Of a DNA stretch of 33,263 nt, positions 30,744 through 33,263 are shown in pieces. The position numbers and the translations under genes were made by a program. How positions within the stretch are numbered: the first letter of the stretch is position 1; each line of letters starts with the position of its first letter. Below the pieces are notes generated by a model. It made no database searches, was not told where the DNA came from, and saw only the letters and a program-made list of their open reading frames with translations. This stretch comes from an uncultured Acidimicrobiales bacterium (GTDB lineage Bacteria; Actinomycetota; Acidimicrobiia; Acidimicrobiales; UBA10347): contig CALDYC010000103.1 in NCBI GenBank assembly GCA_937941245.1, positions 1 to 33,263 of the forward strand. The letters are read 5' to 3'.

Positions 30744-31969
30744 GTATCGCCATGCTCTCTGCGCTGTCGTCGCCGCTCGCCGTCGACCCGCTCTTCGTCG
30801 GCGGTGTCGGCCTCGAAGAGGTCATCATCGTCATCGTCAAGGTCCTGATTGCGTTCGTGCTGCTGCTCGTTGCGGTCATGTTGATGATCTGGTTTGAGCG
30901 CAAACTGCACGCCGACATGACGAATCGCATGGGCCCAACGATTGCTGGCCCGTTCGGACTTCTGCAAACGCTCGCCGATGGCATCAAGCTGTTCTTCAAA
31001 GAAGATCTCATCCCCAAGAAGGGCGACCGCTTCGTTTTCCAGCTGGCCCCGTATCTCACGCTCATTCCAGCGTTCTTGATTTTCGCGGTCGTGCCGCTTG
31101 GCGGCGATTTCGACAACAACGACGGCACGATCAGCGTGTTCGGCAATACCACGAACTTTCAGCTCGCCGATCCACCGATTGGTGTGCTGTTCGTGCTGGC
31201 CATGTCGTCGATGGCGGTCTACGGCATCATGCTTGCTGGCTGGTCATCGGGCTCGAAATACCCGCTGTTCGGCTCGGTTCGTGCATCGGCACAGATGGTT
31301 TCCTACGAAGCTGCCCTTGGTCTGTCACTGGTAGCGGTACTGCTGAAGAGCGGAAGCTTGTCGACCCATGACATCGTCGCTGGGCAGGCCGACGGTTGGA
31401 ACTGGAACCTTTGGATTACCGGATTCATCCCGTTCATCGTGTTCATGATTGCCTCGACGGCTGAACTGAACCGTCCGCCATTCGACCTGGTCGAAGCCGA
31501 ACAGGAAATTGTCGGCGGCTTTCACACCGAATACTCATCCATCCGGTTTGCGCTCTTCTTTCTCGGCGAGTTCATGAACGTCGTCACCATGTCTGCGGTC
31601 ATGGTCACCCTGTTCTTCGGCGGACCCGACGGCCCGATCCCGTTCCTTGCGAGCGTTGGCTGGTTGTGGGGCATGTTCTGGTTCATGCTCAAAGTCGTGG
31701 GCTTTTGTTTCGTCTTTGTGTGGTTCCGTGCGACGCTTCCCCGCCTTCGCTACGACCAGCTCATGGATCTCGGCTGGAAGCTCTTGATCCCGCTGTCGCT
31801 TGGTTGGCTGATCGCACTTGCCGTGCTTGATGTTGGCCGTGACAACGGGTGGAACACCGCCGTTGTTGGCATTGGCTGCTTTGCTGGACTGATGGTTATG
31901 GGCGCCCTGCTCACCGCAGCGGTGTCGGCTGGTCAACGCAAACGTCTCGCAGGAGAAGGATTCGACTGA
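30740..31969 (+). CDS. nuoH: NADH-quinone oxidoreductase subunit H
   Basis: NuoH is a membrane subunit that closes the quinone tunnel and starts the proton path. The 409 residues have about eight transmembrane helices. Family motifs are WFERKLHADMTNRMGP (51-66), FGLLQTLADGIKLFFKED (72-89) and ELNRPPFDLVEAEQEIVGGF (about 241-260), followed by HTEYSSIRFALFFLGEF. The N-terminus holds about 27 residues before the first helix. It overlaps nuoG (ATGA) and nuoI (TGATG). Confidence 0.96.
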   Translation: MSIAMLSALSSPLAVDPLFVGGVGLEEVIIVIVKVLIAFVLLLVAVMLMIWFERKLHADMTNRMGPTIAGPFGLLQTLADGIKLFFKEDLIPKKGDRFVFQLAPYLTLIPAFLIFAVVPLGGDFDNNDGTISVFGNTTNFQLADPPIGVLFVLAMSSMAVYGIMLAGWSSGSKYPLFGSVRASAQMVSYEAALGLSLVAVLLKSGSLSTHDIVAGQADGWNWNLWITGFIPFIVFMIASTAELNRPPFDLVEAEQEIVGGFHTEYSSIRFALFFLGEFMNVVTMSAVMVTLFFGGPDGPIPFLASVGWLWGMFWFMLKVVGFCFVFVWFRATLPRLRYDQLMDLGWKLLIPLSLGWLIALAVLDVGRDNGWNTAVVGIGCFAGLMVMGALLTAAVSAGQRKRLAGEGFD

Positions 31970-32634
31970 TGGGCTTGTTCGAAGGCCTCGAAGGCTTCAA
32001 GTTGACATTCGGCAAGCTTTTCGACGAGCGCGTCACAACCGAATACAGCGGTGGACGTTTCGATGACGAGAAGCGTGAGAAGGCCATGCGTTTGCATGGC
32101 CGACACGTGCTGAATCGATACGAAGACGGCATGGAAAAGTGCATCGGCTGCGAGCTATGCGCTGGCGTCTGCCCCGCGAACTGCATTTACGTTCGCGGCG
32201 CCGACAACCCGATCGATGACCCGGTGTCGCCCGGCGAGCGGTACGGCTTTGTCTACGAGATCAATTACTTGCGTTGCATCCATTGTGACCTCTGCGTCGA
32301 AGCGTGCCCGACCCAGGCAATCACCGAGACGAAGATGTTCGAGTTCTCGTTCACGAACCGTCAAGATGCCATCTACACCAAAGATGAACTGGTGGTAGGC
32401 GACGACGGCATGCCCCAGCACTTGCCGTGGGAAGATTGGCGGCCGGGAGAAGACGAACACACATCAGCCTGGATGCGCGCTACCTCGCCGAGCGGTGCCG
32501 CCGAATACGTCGGCAAGGTCGCATGGTCAGGTGAACTCGGCTACGGCGTTCGTGCCCCCGAGGCGGGCCAGACCGCAGATCTTGCTGAAACGCATGGCGA
32601 TGTTGAGTTTGACCGAGACGGGGCGCACCACTAG
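31969..32634 (+). CDS. nuoI: NADH-quinone oxidoreductase subunit I
   Basis: NuoI is a TYKY-type ferredoxin subunit carrying clusters N6a and N6b towards N2. The 221 residues contain CIGCELCAGVCP (Cys58, 61, 64, 68) and CIHCDLCVEACP (Cys103, 106, 109, 113). The usual tail follows, with LVVGDDG and PWEDW, and an acidic C-terminus. ATG 31969 overlaps the nuoH stop; the upstream frame from 31849 is a nuoH shadow. Its TAG stop overlaps the GTG of nuoJ. Confidence 0.96.
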   Translation: MGLFEGLEGFKLTFGKLFDERVTTEYSGGRFDDEKREKAMRLHGRHVLNRYEDGMEKCIGCELCAGVCPANCIYVRGADNPIDDPVSPGERYGFVYEINYLRCIHCDLCVEACPTQAITETKMFEFSFTNRQDAIYTKDELVVGDDGMPQHLPWEDWRPGEDEHTSAWMRATSPSGAAEYVGKVAWSGELGYGVRAPEAGQTADLAETHGDVEFDRDGAHH

Positions 32635-33263
32635 TGGAACTCGTAGTTTTTCTCCTCGCTGGCGCTTTCGCCGTCATTGGCGCGTTGGGCGTGGTCTTTA
32701 CCCGTAACCCCGTCCACTCGGCGCTCATGCTGGTCATGTCGTTGTTTGCCGTTGCTGTTTTGTTCCTGAACCAAGACGCTCAGTTCCTCGCAGCGGTGCA
32801 GATCATCGTGTACGCCGGCGCAATCGTGGTGTTGTTTCTCTTCGTCATCATGTTGCTTGGCGTCGATCAGGCCGAGAATCTTGATGTCGACCCCATCGCT
32901 GGGCAACGGCCGGTCGCCGTGGTACTGGGGCTTGCTGTTGTGGCGTTGTCGGTCTGGTTCGTGGCGTTCAGCGTGGACGGTGGCGCCACTGGCGACCGGG
33001 CGGTTACCGAACCGCGAGTCGACTCGATCACCGGGGTCGCACAGTCGGCTGTTTCGGCCCTGAGCGATGATCAGGAATCGGGCCTCGAGGTCGTTCCGAA
33101 CATCGATCAACTCGGACGAGCGATTTTCACCGACTACGTGTTCGCCTTTGAGATCACCGCGTTGCTGCTCACGATCGCTGTCGTTGGAGCCGTCATGTTG
33201 GCTCGTAAACCGAGCGGGGAACTTGCACCTATGCCGGACCGGATCGAGTTTGACCCGTTGTCG
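32634..33263 (+). CDS. nuoJ: NADH-quinone oxidoreductase subunit J (3' end cut by window edge)
   Basis: NuoJ is an ND6-type membrane subunit. The 210 visible residues begin MELVVFLLAGAFAVIGALGV (start GTG 32634, sharing a base with the nuoI stop). They include the family motifs RNPVHSALMLVMSLFAVAVL and FLAAVQIIVYAGAIVVLFLF, plus VIMLLGVDQ, where helix 3 holds the pi-bulge region. A soluble loop of about 75 residues (ENLDVD onward) precedes the last helix (ITALLLTIAVVGAVMLARK). The frame is still open at 33263. nuoK-N probably follow beyond the window. Confidence 0.93.
   Translation, partial: MELVVFLLAGAFAVIGALGVVFTRNPVHSALMLVMSLFAVAVLFLNQDAQFLAAVQIIVYAGAIVVLFLFVIMLLGVDQAENLDVDPIAGQRPVAVVLGLAVVALSVWFVAFSVDGGATGDRAVTEPRVDSITGVAQSAVSALSDDQESGLEVVPNIDQLGRAIFTDYVFAFEITALLLTIAVVGAVMLARKPSGELAPMPDRIEFDPLS

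Overview
This is a G+C-rich, gene-dense chromosomal window that reads as an actinobacterium, most probably class Acidimicrobiia (an Ilumatobacter-like relative; this assignment is inference). The reasons are the rex-hemA-hemC-hemD gene order, the pairing of proC with a small excisionase-type DNA-binding protein (as in mycobacteria and streptomycetes), frequent GTG and TTG starts with stop/start overlaps, and a b6-type split cytochrome bc complex whose subunits carry Ala/Pro-rich N-terminal extensions. No mobile element, CRISPR array, rRNA or tRNA was found.

Layout. (1) 1-6139, envelope and stress: a truncated msrA at the left edge; a secreted or anchored protein with a Ser/Arg-rich tail next to pspA; a strong terminator; a COG4315-type lipoprotein on the minus strand; a NarL/LuxR response regulator interrupted by an in-frame TAG; and an M23 peptidase with a coiled coil. 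(2) 6293-9350, housekeeping: proC, a small HTH protein, a SAM hydrolase (DUF62) overlapping a 28-residue membrane microprotein, and a secreted CAP-domain protein on the minus strand. (3) 9528-14606, redox-controlled heme synthesis: a Rex operator and leaderless promoter, then rex-hemA-hemC-hemD-hemL. hemB is absent. (4) 14648-16625, minus strand: an anchored monoheme cytochrome c followed by a class I aminotransferase. (5) 17021-23262: a respiratory operon encoding a four-helix membrane protein, a 2x[4Fe-4S] ferredoxin, b6-type cytochrome b, a subunit-IV-like protein, a Rieske protein, a diheme cytochrome c and an unknown 428-residue membrane protein. (6) 23266-33263: nuoA-B-C-D-E-F-G-H-I-J of complex I, mostly with overlapping stop/start codons, running off the right edge in nuoJ.

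How it fits together. NADH is oxidised by Nuo, menaquinol passes to the b6/Rieske/cytochrome c complex encoded directly upstream, and the heme genes supply its cofactors. Two Rex-type inverted repeats, one overlapping the rex promoter and one in front of the bc operon, suggest that the NADH/NAD+ sensor Rex ties heme supply to respiratory-chain synthesis. The most notable candidate for something undescribed is the extended bc complex: a ferredoxin, two uncharacterised membrane proteins and a shared N-terminal PEHLL motif found on two subunits, all joined to the nuo operon.
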